A DNA stretch of 64,000 nt, taken from positions 37,341,222-37,405,221 of the forward strand of contig OX104117.1 in the NCBI GenBank assembly GCA_944474755.1, given 5' to 3'. The notes below the pieces were generated by a model. That model ran no database searches. It saw only the letters and a list, made by a program, of their open reading frames with translations, and was not told where the DNA came from. Position 1 is the stretch's first letter; every line of letters starts with the position of its first letter. The position numbers and the translations under genes are program-made. The stretch comes from Limnoperna fortunei. Its lineage: Eukaryota; Mollusca; Bivalvia; Mytilida; Modiolidae. Below, in pieces: positions 11,311-22,902 of the stretch.

Positions 11311-11520
11311 GAAATAATTCATGGCTGCCCCAATTTTATGTATTATTTAAATATGGGTAGGCATTATATTCATGAATATTTTGCCACGAGCATTAGCGAA
11401 TGGTAAAATATCATGAATATAATGACTACCCATATTTAAGCTCGTGGCAAAATATTCATGAATATAATGACTACCCATATTTAAATAATCCATAAAATTG
11501 GGGCAGCCATGAATTATTTC
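11311..11520. mobile_element. 210-bp palindromic element with a third partial arm
   Basis: The left arm 11311-11391 begins GAAATAATTCATGGCTGCCC and the right arm 11440-11520 ends GGGCAGCCATGAATTATTTC. The arms are complementary over about 80 bp. Between them, 11399-11439 carries an extra copy of part of the right arm (CATGAATATAATGACTACCC). No coding capacity. A fold-back MITE is the simplest reading; no clear target duplication is seen. Confidence 0.8.
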
Positions 11521-13220
11521 GATTCTGATATGAAAATATAGAAATTTTATATTTCGCGTCTACATAGGTAAAGGTTTATTTTAGCTGTTCCAATTTCCGA
11601 GATCCTCGCCTTTTAAGGCGTCTCTAAGAAATGTGCCGGACAAGTTCAAGATCTAGAAAAAGTGGAAACCGAAATATGTGCAAAACAATAAGTCCCCAAA
11701 AACTTGGTTTTGGCGACTTAATTACCTGTTCATTAAATAACTAAAATCTTAACGTCAAGACCAGCTTCATTCTACATTATTGTTTCTGAAAGAATGTGAC
11801 CTAAATTTGTCCTTTCTTTCACTATTCTCCGCGCAATATTTCAGGAACTACTTTCGGGCTGGATTTTATAGACATTGGATTGTTGCTGAGAACGAGGCTA
11901 CTTAACCAGTGATTTTTGACAGAGTAGAACTATTAGGAATCTAAGAAGTTGTATAGTAGCCCAGTACATTGGTAGATAACTTCCCGATAACTAGTTGGCA
12001 CTGTCATAATATTTCCGTCTCTTTTACGTTGTTTATAACTAGACCTGCCAAGTAACATGGCGGGTTACACATATGAAGCATCATTTACTTATCCGGCTAC
12101 CGATACATAAACGTTCGCCTATTTTAGCTAGAGTCTTGTTCTTTGTTATTGTGTCTTTGTGATAATTTGTATAGAATAGTATTGATCGTTTTATATTGAT
12201 ATATGGTTTGTGTGTATGTCTTATAGTCTTCTGCATTGTCCCATTTATAAGGTTTTTAACAGGGACATCCTGTGCACGTTTTTCGTTTAACTGTTTATTT
12301 ATTTGCCACTAAAGTAAAATCAAATTTACAACAGATTCTAGTTTATTCCACGGTAGCATTAACGTATAAATAATTCGACATTTTCATAAGTCTTTTTAAT
12401 CGTCAGTTTATTTAACATCCAAATACATGTAGCAGTTAATCTAACTATCACAAAATTGACGTCATTTACAACTTGTGTATCTAATAGAGTGTTCTCTCAC
12501 TATAATCAGACATGATGAATAATGTTAGTTGCTCAAAACATAAACAGTTAGTACCAATAAAAGATGACACTATTAGTCCTGTATCAAAAAACATACATTA
12601 GTGAACATGCAACAAAAAACTGAGAACTTTCTTTTTTTTTTCTTTTCTTTTCTGTACATAAAGGTTACAATCCTAAACCAAAATAGCTGCCCAGCGCGTA
12701 TACAGCTGGCGCAAAGGACATTTCCTCTAATCGGCTTGGTATCTGATAATAATACCGAAAGCCTAGTAACACACCATAGCAAGTGATGTATTTGGGGTGT
12801 GCTCTTTTTTTGAAAAACCAGTTGGTGCATTGTATCAATAGGCAATATTCTCAGTTCTTACTTGGTGGATTTCAATTTTTTCCCCATTGGCTTATCGCAA
12901 ATCTCAAGTGGATTTATTGTTTGTTTAATTGTTATCGTCCATTTAGTCGTTTCAATACTTCTTTGCTGGACATAAGGCAAAGATTCAAAAGTTTAAATTT
13001 TTCATAGATATAACATTTTTAACTAAGCAATAAAACACCCTGCACACAGATTTAATATTTTGTTAGGTTATCTAAAAATTCCCCTTTTCACAATTCTTCT
13101 AAACAATATTGTTTGTTGACAAGATTTGTTTACGCTACTTTTCCTAAACACAAATATGTTTGGTTGCATGATTATGCACATCTAAGCATAATATAAGTCA
13201 TGTCATTGTAAGGCAATACC
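11521..13220. other. Intergenic; no gene recognised
   Basis: AT-rich sequence downstream of the aminopeptidase. The longest open frames (up to 90 codons near 12600-12850 on both strands) overlap one another and show no protein-like composition. Confidence 0.6.
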
Positions 13221-13224
13221 AAAA

Positions 13225-13345
13225 AAACGCAGTTAGAACCCCCGCCTATCACAAATAAACCTGGCAGTCCTCGAACTTACAACTCACGAGTTCCAACGGT
13301 GATCAATTATGATAAAACACCTAGACCACTCGATCACCGAGCCGC
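13225..13345 (-). mobile_element. tRNA-derived SINE head of a third family
   Basis: On the minus strand the sequence reads GGCTCGGTGATCGAGTGG (A box region), then AGTTGTAAGTTCGAGGAC (B box region), the normal spacing for a tRNA-like RNA polymerase III promoter. The rest differs from family 1. Confidence 0.5.
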
Positions 13346-13499
13346 AATATGCGTAATCGTATATATTTCTTACACATCTTATTTCTGTCATAGTATTTAG
13401 TGAAAATAATTTTACACTTCCGTTCTGATTTATTCTTTGCATTGTATCTATGGCAACCATTGCGTCGTGTAAATTTGTTTTCAACGTGCGTCAATAATC

Positions 13500-16400
13500 A
13501 ACCATCCGACTCACGACCTGTGTACCATTGTATTGCTCTTATTATTTCTTAAATATTGGTTTTTTAGGCTTGTTTGGGGCGTAATGTGTAACTATTGATG
13601 TACTGTTTTTGCTTAACGTTCAACAAGAAATTACTCTACTTCAGATGCGCTCATTTAAATATTAAAGCATTGATATGATCCAGATGTTTTTGTTGCAAAA
13701 ATCACGTGTTTAGCAACTTATTACGAGACCTGATTAACAATGTGCAGTAATTTGTTCCTTCTGTACCATGAACAGTTCAAATGACCGATGGTTTGATATG
13801 GGGCTTCTAATCCTTCGTTCTGATCCGATCATCAATTTGCCTTAGTAGCCATTGTATGACAGAAATCAGATTACAATGTTATGGTATATGTCATTATAAA
13901 GATGACGAACCAATTAGCCACGAAGCAACCCGGAAAAGTGTTGGACAGAAGCACGGGATAATTAATTGTAATGGTGGATATCGATATGTTTCCCAGTTTG
14001 GTAATCTGATTAAAGCGTCATTTAACAGCAAAATAAACAACCCAATTGGTTATTAATCCGCAGTAAATGGGATTTGTTTCTTACAAATCAATTCATGAGT
14101 ACTTCAGACTTATTGCTATCAGGAAAAGTGATTACTTCGCCACGATGTATACATACAAAACTTACACAGTTTGTGTCACAATACAAATAAAACATCTACC
14201 ATGATCAGACATGTACATAATCGGGAAGATGACATACAATAAAAGATTGTGAAAAATTATATTTATTAATGGAAACAAATTCAATATTTATAAATCGCTT
14301 TCTTAAAATTTATTGTATGTAGCAATAGGCTGAGTTAAAGTAAACAGATATCATAGTTTTGCCTATACATTGTGTATGTAACTCTTTTAATTCTCCCTAA
14401 TTCAGTGGGTGTATGTGCTGTCTGATTATCGCTGTGTTTCAATTTCTATCTTTAATACAACATACAGAACCCCGTAAGGCACTTTAATAGAAAGTAGTAG
14501 CAACGTTGGCAGATTGAAAGAATATCTTGCAATGACTTATAAATGTTAATGATTGTACACGATTAATTGGATTATGCGTTTTGTTTTAAGGTATTTCCCG
14601 TTTCCAAAAGGATGGCATTGCCGTTATTCTTTTTGGTCGATTTTAAAAGCTCTATAGAGCTTATGTTATTTGTTACATGTGCACCGATTTTAAATAAATA
14701 TTACATGACTTAACTTGACTTTTAACTTGTAAAAAACCAGCTGTTGACAAAAGTACGCGACATCACGATTTAATGTTTTGGCGACAATAACTGCCCAAAG
14801 GAAATTTAATGCGACATTGTTTGTATGAAGTTATCTCTTCTAAACCCCCAAATCTTTAAAATCTTTATATCAAGTAATACAACATGTATCATGCCCCAAA
14901 ATAGAGAAAAATTGAAATGGTGGAAAATGTTAGAGGACAGATACAAACAGAATTCATGCACCTGAAAAAAAATGTTGAAATCCGTTTTGCTCCATACTCA
15001 GATCTGTAGGTACCTACCTGCTGTCCTCACCATTCGTCATGAAGTCACTTCCCCTAGTAGTGGGTTTAGGTCAAAGGTCAAGGTCATCAAATTCAAGTTA
15101 TCGCTTTGCCTCCAAAACGGTATAACTGACAGAGAAAACTAAAGGGTGTGGAATGTTGAATCTAGACTGTGTTTTTTTTTACTTAAAAGCGATTAAGTTG
15201 TAACTACTAAAGTTTTTGGCAGTGGTATTGGTGTGTTTTATGATACTTGATTGGTATCAACAATCCAAGAGATTTTTACATAAATTTCGGAAAGACCCTA
15301 TATTTATTTGCTTAAATTTATCATATCTTTTCAAATTTTAAATTAAACTGACTCAAAGTTCATTGATGTAGTTTCTCTAACAGTTTTCAACATTATCAGT
15401 TACCAACTTTTTAATTATGATTAGGTTAGGACATTTCTGTATACTTTTAATTTATATATATTACTTCACAACTTTGTGCAATGTATATTTTAATAATTTA
15501 ATACAGATTTCATTTTAGATTGACATACTAATAAGTTTTAGCAGTTCGCACCCTTTGAGCATTTATACTCAAAAGTGACTTCACTCTTTGACTTGATGAT
15601 AAATATTACGACCGATGACCTTTTTGAAGGCTGCAAAAATAGAAATTGACAATATATTATTGAATTTTCCATATCGGCGCATGTATTTTCATGTTCCATG
15701 TATATATCATGGTATATATTATTCAATTCTCCGCACATGTACATGTATGTCCATGTTTGTGTACCGTAGTTAAGGAAAACATATTAGTTTACTTGCTGTA
15801 AGTAATATGTCAACGCAGAGAATCATTATAATGCAGAAATAAAAAAAGTTTTATTTTTTTTTAAAAAACAAACATATATTTTAAATTAATAAATAAAACA
15901 CCCCATTTAAATATCTGGTACTTAAAATATCATCTCGAACTGTAATTGCTTAAATGTTAAGTTCGTTATTTAGGAGTTTTTGAAATTTTAAAATCTTTTA
16001 CATAAACTTTCTGACAATTTGACAAGTTTCTGCATTAACAGAATAATAAAAACAAACAAGTTGAAAAGTCGACATGTCCCGTAACGTAAGGTTTCGTGCA
16101 CCGTCGAAATCTGTGATGTACAACTTTGAAGGTTTTGTAAAAATATCTGGATTATAGCTGATTTACCTGATTATGTTATTGCCAAACACCTCATTCAATT
16201 TAATAGAGATAGCTTCTTAGTCTATAAAGCGTGGATTAATCTATTGACTTTACTAAATTTTTCACTAGTTTATATAGTATGAAAATAGCGTTAAATTCAT
16301 TATATATAACAAACAACACAAACATTAATAAATAAAGTTTTGTGACCGTACATTTGATATTAATTTGATCTTAAAATATATCAACCTGAGGTGTGTACAG

Positions 16401-16540
16401 TGTACATAGAGTGTACACAAATTTTGTTTGTTTGATTTCTGTGTGCTACCTTTTAGTGGGTGATACTATGGTGGATTACTACATTAGGACCAAAGTGTGG
16501 TTATTTATCAAAACACTCTCAACTATAATGCAACATGTTA
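13500..16540. other. Intergenic; no gene recognised
   Basis: AT-rich sequence. It holds only short unsupported open frames, for example 13856-14056 (+) and 15538-15744 (-). No splice-consistent coding blocks or clear tandem repeats were seen. Confidence 0.6.
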
Positions 16541-16555
16541 TTATTATACTGAATG

Positions 16556-16814
16556 CGAGCCTCGGTGGCCGAACGGTTAAGGTAGTTCGTCTACTACTAG
16601 TATTGATCACGTGGTCTGTCAACACTGAGATTGCGGGTTCGATTCTCACTGCAGGCAGGGTGTGCTCGACTCCAATCTTAATTGACAAGGATTGCCAGTT
16701 TTCCTACCGCAGGTCGGGAATTCCGGCTTCCTTCCCCAATAAAAACTGGACGCCATGATATAGCTTAAAAATTGCTGAAAGCGGCGTTAAACACCATCAA
16801 ACAAACAAACAAAC
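16556..16814 (+). mobile_element. Full-length tRNA-derived SINE (family 1) with perfect 13-bp target duplication
   Basis: The body starts CGAGCCTCGGTGGCCGAACG, with the A box in TGGCCGAACGG and the B box in GGGTTCGATTC. It continues through CAATAAAAACTGGACGCC and GCTGAAAGCGGCGTTAAAC to a (CAAA)n tail. ATTATACTGAATG flanks it at 16543-16555 and 16815-16827 without mismatch, so the insertion is fairly young. Confidence 0.92.
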
Positions 16815-16884
16815 ATTATACTGAATGGTGTTCGTGTATGTTGAGATTGTGTAATGTAAACTGTATGATAAAACAACGCAGCCA

Positions 16885-17193
16885 TGGTGGACCTCTTGTT
16901 GGAGGATTGTCAGGTTATAATGCTGAAAGCATGGCTGCGGAGCATAGTTGAAGATATATTTGGAGATTCCCACGCTGCTTATGCGTAATAACCCTCCTCC
17001 ATTTTTGTGGTTTAGTTTTCCAAAAAAAGCTGGTAGCCGCTATACATTTCCTAATTCTTTATCCCTACCCAATACTCCAATACGTTTCCATTAGTAGTCA
17101 AAATTGTGCTGCCATAGGTCCATAACTTTTCTTTTTTCTTTCCGTTTAATTTGTTTTCGCCCTGAATATAATTGAAATATTGTTCGCTAGACT

Positions 17194-17227
<34 letters not shown>

Positions 17228-17228
17228 T
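16885..17228 (+). mobile_element. (AATC)n-tailed dispersed repeat (family 2)
   Basis: It shares with 33590-33965 and 36555-37014 the blocks GGATTGTCAGGTTATAAT, TATCCCTACCCAATACTCC, AGTCAAAATT and GCCCTGAATATAATTGAAAT, and ends in (AATC)8. This looks like a SINE or non-autonomous retroelement with an AATC tail. The head is not obviously tRNA-like. Confidence 0.7.
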
Positions 17229-17312
17229 AATTGCATTTATGATGTTGATGCTAATTCATGAATATCAAAAAGCCTTTTTGCATGTGTAGTATAATAAAGT
17301 TATGGCATAATA

Positions 17313-17703
17313 CATCCTCACAAGTCAAGGTTTCTGTGTCCACATGTGTCCACGAAACCCTGAGTAACTTAGCATGGAAATTCCCGGGCTAGAAGATTTT
17401 CATATGACGTCAAATCTTTGGCAGTAGTCATTCTTAATCATTCTTGAGTGGAACAAAAACGTAACGCAACTAATAAATAACTCGGTAATAACACACTCTG
17501 ATTTTCACATGGTCTATGCAACACATCCGTATGGTTTATTTACAATAGACATCGGGATATCCCCTAACCAAATCGTGAATAAAAGCGAGCTTTTGATAAG
17601 CTACATGTTCTTGCATTTGACTTCTAGCACGGGAATTTCCTAGATAAGTTTGTCAGGGTTTCGTGGACATATATGGACACAGAAACCCTGACTTGTGAGG
17701 ATG
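17313..17703. mobile_element. 391-bp TIR element (MULE-type MITE)
   Basis: Terminal inverted repeats of about 85 bp begin CATCCTCACAAGTCAAGGTT on the left and CATCCTCACAAGTCAGGGTT on the right (reverse complement). The flanks GGCATAATA (17304-17312) and GGCATGATA (17704-17712) look like a 9-bp target duplication with one change. There is no ORF inside. Long TIRs plus 9 bp suggest a non-autonomous Mutator-like element. Confidence 0.8.
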
Positions 17704-18038
17704 GGCATGATACTGCATGAAGCGATTACGAATTTATATTTTATTTCCATACCAATTGGTTCTTCCTAAGATGACGCAAAAATAGTACTATGTGGAGTGA
17801 ATCTATAGTAAGTTTGCCTGATTCCAAGACTAAATGAAAAGTTTTTACAATATTTTTAAACCACTGATGTTTTCCATGTTAGATGGTCATAGAAATGTTT
17901 TATTTTCCACGACAAAATAAGCAAATAGAAATTATTTTATCCAAAAAAGCGCGCTCCTTCTGAAAGATAATTCCTAGAAGTTATTCGTATGTATAGATAT
18001 TAATTCAGGTGCGCTTTTGTTGTTTTTCACTATTTTAG

Positions 18039-18154
18039 AGCTACAATACTGGACTGCCGCTGTCACTTAGACATCCCCTTTGGTCCCTCGCTAGTTATCG
18101 TTGACAAACATAAGGTCAAAATGTTTGCGAGGATTGGCAGGTTCCGATTCGTCG
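18039..18154 (+). CDS. Candidate coding exon, unidentified
   Basis: After a good acceptor (TTTTCACTATTTTAG) an open stretch reads ATILDCRCHLDIPFGPSLVI and VDKHKVKMFARIGRFRFV, followed by a strong donor (GTAAGT at 18155). The composition is protein-like, unlike surrounding frames. I do not recognise it. Could be one exon of a gene whose other parts are diverged or outside the view, or a decayed copy. Confidence 0.35.
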
Positions 18155-18341
18155 GTAAGTACATGCATAGCGTGTCCCTCCGGAGCAACCAATGACTCTT
18201 CAACTGCTGTCGTTGTCTTCGTGTTTTGTTTTCGCCAAAAGTGATGGTAAAATATTGTTTGAAGGGTTTTGTTTGAATATGTTTACGCATTTTGTCAACC
18301 ACATTGATAAGTCTATTTGTTATGGTGTTTTATTTGTTTAG

Positions 18342-18452
18342 GAGCCGAAAGTTGTAGTACCTGGTGATAGCCCTCGACTTTCATCAGCGTTCCTTGAATC
18401 CTTGGCAGACGTGCTCTACCTTGTCCAAAGCAGGTACATCTACTGGTCCTAA
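18342..18452 (+). CDS. Candidate coding exon, unidentified
   Basis: After the acceptor TTTATTTGTTTAG the frame reads EPKVVVPGDSPRLSSAFLES then LADVLYLVQSRYIYWS and TAA at 18450. An alternative donor (GCAG|GTACAT) lies near 18433. Joined from this acceptor to the exon-like piece ending at 18154, the phases disagree (1 versus 0). Using the AG at 18350-18351 restores the frame. Function unknown. Confidence 0.35.
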   Translation, partial: EPKVVVPGDSPRLSSAFLESLADVLYLVQSRYIYWS

Positions 18453-19355
18453 CCCGAAGTCAGCGAAATCAAAATTAAGATTAAAATTTAAAATAGTAAA
18501 TAAAGATTTATCATGAAAGTTGAAATATAGTTGTGTAATGGTAGTAAGGTCAAGCTGTGTGTGTTCAATGCTGTAGCTAAAGACTGCGGAGGAATCAACT
18601 TGGGTGTTAAAAGAAAAATTAAACTGAGTTGTCCGTAAATTTAATCCATTTCTGTCCTATTTAACTTGTTATTTGTATTTCTGGATATAGATATAACTTT
18701 CGCCAGGCTGGTACTGAAAGACGTCAACATTTATAGCACATTTTGATTTGATACAATGAAATAAAATGCTTATTAATGTAGTTACACAACTGGTTTGTGT
18801 TGTTTCTATTAAAATGAAAATAATTAATGCTGCTTTTAGCCCCGTACGAAGAAAGTAAAATTTCGATTTACTTTTATACACTTTAACGGCATAATACTTT
18901 TAAATTATTATCAATACTATCGTGCATTTTCTTTTAACAATTCTGATAAATTTTTAAATATCAACTGTCCGACTAAATTATTTAGATTTAAGCCAGTACA
19001 CCGTCATTGTTTACACGGGGTCGATAAAAGGTGAAAGTCTTGATTAGTTTGTATAATCCTTTCTCAATTTAGGTAAATATTTTGTAAAATTAATATTCAT
19101 ATCGCATCTGAAGTGGTTAATGGATGAAGAGTAAACTTGTCAAGGGAATTAATCCACGACTTGTCACTTGTTAGTTTCTGATTTGCGGTCTTAGGTTTAC
19201 GTAGAAATTCCAAACCAAGAAAGTCGTCTCTTTATCAATATCGAATAACATTACGAGATTTGATCATTGAAATTTGAAACAATGTGATCAATTTCGTTGA
19301 CGTAGCACGCTACCAGTGGCCACTTGTAATTTTGATCCGTCTTGATTCCTCCCTC

Positions 19356-19434
19356 TATAAACATCGTCTGCTTCCCTCACAGGTTGTTATTTTAATGAAA
19401 CACTGATCAATTTGTAGGACTAACTGCAGCAAAA
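19356..19434 (+). promoter_or_regulatory. Possible core promoter and non-coding first exon
   Basis: CTCTATAAACATCGTCTGC carries a TATAAA box. A pyrimidine-rich start region (CTTCCCTCAC) follows at about +25-30, and a GTAATG donor-like site lies near 19435. No coding sequence follows, so this is only a suggestion. Confidence 0.2.
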
Positions 19435-19884
19435 GGTAATGCATTTTATTCATCTTGGTTATATGTCTAGGACTTAAAGAAATGTACTGAATAAAAATAA
19501 AAATAATAAATCATGAGTTACTTGTAAAATTGGAATTTATTATATTTCCTCAAAATCTTCTCAAATCATGTAAACCTTTAATAAAAATTGAATTTTTAAT
19601 ACAGAAATGGTAATTGCTATACATGTATTCTCAAGAGTTCTGCAAATTAAAAAATACTTCTTTTTTACTTATACTTTTATATTATTTTATATACTATTTC
19701 ATTTCAATTTGTTCATTTCTTTTTTTTAAATATTGTTTCATATGATATCATTCTTAGAAATTAGAGAAAAATACAAATAAGAACAAAATGTCAGGTAGTT
19801 TTAACCAATATTCATTTTGCTAGTTTGTTTATTTTTAGATAGAGTTGTTGTAAATATTTATCAGTACACATTAAAACACCATTT

Positions 19885-20019
19885 AATACAAGGATTGCCA
19901 ACATTCCTACTGGAGGTCAGGTTTTTTTCGGGGATTCTAGCTTCCTCCACCAATAGAAACTAAACGGCATGATATAACCTAAAAATGCTTTAGTGACGTT
20001 AAACAAATTTCAAACAAAC
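19885..20019 (+). mobile_element. SINE family 1, 3' half only
   Basis: AAGGATTGCCAACATTCCTA, CTTCCTCCACCAATAGAAAC and TTTAGTGACGTTAAAC match the 3' half of family 1. The tRNA-like head is missing. Confidence 0.7.
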
Positions 20020-20409
20020 TCAATTTAGTATTTGAATAAATAAGTCCAACTTCGTGTTACAATGGGACTCAGTTTATTTAAATAATTTACTTGAGAAAAC
20101 GTATGTGGACGCTAATACAAGTCCGCTAATTTGTCAAAAATTACATTTTTAAATTTAAACAAAGAAGATTTAAAATATGTGTAGATTACACGGAATGCTA
20201 CTAGAGTAATAACTTTTATAACCCCAGAATGTTAGTATGACATTTCTTCGCAAGTTCAGAAATGCATGCACGTCTGTAATGAAAATATTGTGGTAAGTAC
20301 ATGTACAGGGTAACAAAGATTAAATATTGGAGATAAAATTAGTTAATAATTTTATCAATTTCCTTACTTTTACCTGATGTTATTTATTTATTTTTTTACT
20401 TTTAACAAT

Positions 20410-20556
<147 letters not shown>

Positions 20557-20810
20557 TGTTTGTTTGTTTTTTTATTTATTTTGTTTTATATATATAGGTG
20601 ATTGTGTTTTTAGGTCGGGGGGGGGGGGGGGGGTTGAAGGCTTGAATAAGTTTCAAAATCATATAAAACCAAATAACCTGCAGGTCTTCCCGATTTTTAC
20701 AAACGTCTGTCATTATTCGACATTTACAAAATATATATGCTTGTAATTATAATATTTTATATATAAGGAAAGCAGAAGGTAATATGACGTGTTTTTATTA
20801 TTTTCTTAAT

Positions 20811-20965
20811 GTCCAGCGAGCACTATTTCAGCTATATTCAGGCCGAGAACAAGTTAACACACAATAAATCCACTGGTCATAGGGATGAGCCAACGGGAAC
20901 AACAATTTTTCTGTTTTGAATGCCACTGGATAAATACGGAGTATTTGGTAGGGGCGAACAATTTT
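20811..20965 (-). mobile_element. (AATC)n-tailed repeat (family 2), fragment
   Basis: The plus strand shows GTCCAGCGAGCACTATTTCA, GCTATATTCAGGCCGAGAAC and GGGATGAGCCAACGGGAAC, the complement of the family 3' region. The boundary at the head end is unclear. Confidence 0.7.
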
Positions 20966-21350
20966 AGAGTTTTGTGTCGGCTTTCTCTTTTCAACACAAT
21001 GGGTCTTTGGCAGCACATCAACTACAGTCAGCGTCCACACCTTACAACCTTCCGAACAACGGGGTCTCCGTTAACTGAGGACGAACTGGGCAGCTCTGTG
21101 CGCGGAAACCCTCCCAGCATGAACCAAAATAATTCTGGCGGATATTTTGCTTCATATAAACTAGCAATATTACGGCTTCCTGTAGGACGCGAAAAGTTGA
21201 ACGTACCTGACTAATAAATTAAAGAGTTCAGTGACAAAGGAGATTTTTTGACTGCCGTAAGAGTTATACATGTAAATATATGCCGTCCACGTCTGACTGG
21301 CAAAAAGCTCGTTAACATTACACGTTGAAAAGTTTGTACTTAGAAAAATC

Positions 21351-21457
21351 TGTGCACACCCTGCCCGCAGTGAGACTCGAACCCGCAACCTCAGTGTTGA
21401 CAGACCACGTGATCAATAGTAGACGAACTACCTTAACCACTCGGCCACCGGGGACCC
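21351..21457 (-). mobile_element. SINE family 1, tRNA-like head only
   Basis: The reverse complement reads GGTCCCCGGTGGCCGAGTGG (A box), then TTGATCACGTGGTCTGTCAA, then GCGGGTTCGAGTCTCACTGC (B box), stopping at GCAGGGTGTGCAC. The central part and the tail are absent, which is odd for a normal retrotransposition product. Confidence 0.85.
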
Positions 21458-22067
21458 GACCTACTCTTAAGATCATAGCAATGTAATATTGGTGATAATT
21501 ATATTATCATTTTTATGATTTCTGCTTGAACTATTTAACATTCTAATATGACGTCCTGCTTTAGCTATGTAAACAAAGCCGTGTCAAAATTCCAATAAGT
21601 TTAGTTCGCACATGCGTAAACTGCGTGTTTAGTGTAAATGTAAAAACTGACTAACAACTGCCGTTTGTTATGTGTTATCCATAATTATCGTTATTGTTAA
21701 TAATTAAGTTACTTTTAGTCTGAATTCTGAGATTTATATGATTTAAACTACTCCCGATACATTATTTTTTTAACAATTCTACATTCGAATTAATATGACG
21801 TCACAATTAGAATTCCGACGTCATATTACGCTGAACTGAAAATTTCAAACTGGAACGATGCAATTTCGTTAAAATTTCTCATTTTTTTTTGTTTAAAAGG
21901 TACGTACATTCAATAAAATGACGAGAAAATATGTTTATGTCAATTTTATTTGCTTTAACATACTTTTTTGGGATGTATCGTATTAGTTTAAAAAAAAATA
22001 TTACCACTGAAAGCGTCTCTTAGAACCGCTTCGAAATTTTAAAACATTTGTTAGACATATTAGAATC

Positions 22068-22229
22068 GAAATAGATTATTGCGAGCGGGCTTTATGGGAA
22101 TTAGAACATGGTCAGACCTTATATTTGTCTTCATTTTATACCTCGCTATCGCTCGGTATAAAATATTGACAAATATAAGGTCTGACCATGTTCTAATTAC
22201 CATAAAGCCCGCTCGCAATAATCTATTTC
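22068..22229. mobile_element. 162-bp near-perfect palindrome (fold-back element)
   Basis: The left arm GAAATAGATTATTGCGAGCG pairs with CGCTCGCAATAATCTATTTC on the right. The arms run about 75 bp with one or two mismatches and meet at TATACCTCGCTATCGCTCGG. No coding content. Flanks show no convincing duplication. Confidence 0.85.
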
Positions 22230-22902
22230 TTAATTTAATGATAACTTAAAGGAGTTAAAAGTTTAATGTTCACCCAATATACGTAACTCTAAACCTTACT
22301 CAAAACACCCAAATCAACGTTACTCTGGAGCTTCCTACAAACTTCATTGAAAGGGATTTGCTGTCACTCAATTAATAGAGCAAGGTATGCTGAATTTATT
22401 TACCAAAGAGAAAATTATGATTGATATTAGGAGATTGTTGGTGGATACAAAGACCATGTTGCACAGCTGTTCTCCACTGTACTTCATATTTGTCCGGAAA
22501 ATTACATTCCCAACAGACTTTCCGACTGGAGCACGACGGTGCAGATGGCAATGCTTACCGTTCCAAAGCACACATTTTCATTTAAAGGAGAGAGCGTGTT
22601 TTTATTTTAATATTTTTGTCTGCATGTCTAATCCAAGTGTCAACGTAATACTTGTTTTACTTCAGTCAACTGCTACTTTTCAATTAACGGCCTTTTTAAA
22701 ATAACTACTAATCGGTTACCACGATTTTCTTCTTAACTGTGAGCTCAGTCCACGATGGTGTGAGATACGATGTATGATTTTTTAACAGGAAAAAGGCTGC
22801 TTCCCCCTACCCATGAATAAACCTGTTTGACTTTAGATTAGGGCTTTTACTTCAGTCTAAAACGCATCAAACCTTTTCGATGTCACTCGAAGCCGAACTT
22901 AT

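Noticed and set aside
16393..16758. 121-codon open frame
   Set aside because: Most of it lies in the tRNA-derived SINE; similar frames (RxxVKVVRLLLITWSVNTEIAG) recur in every family 1 copy.
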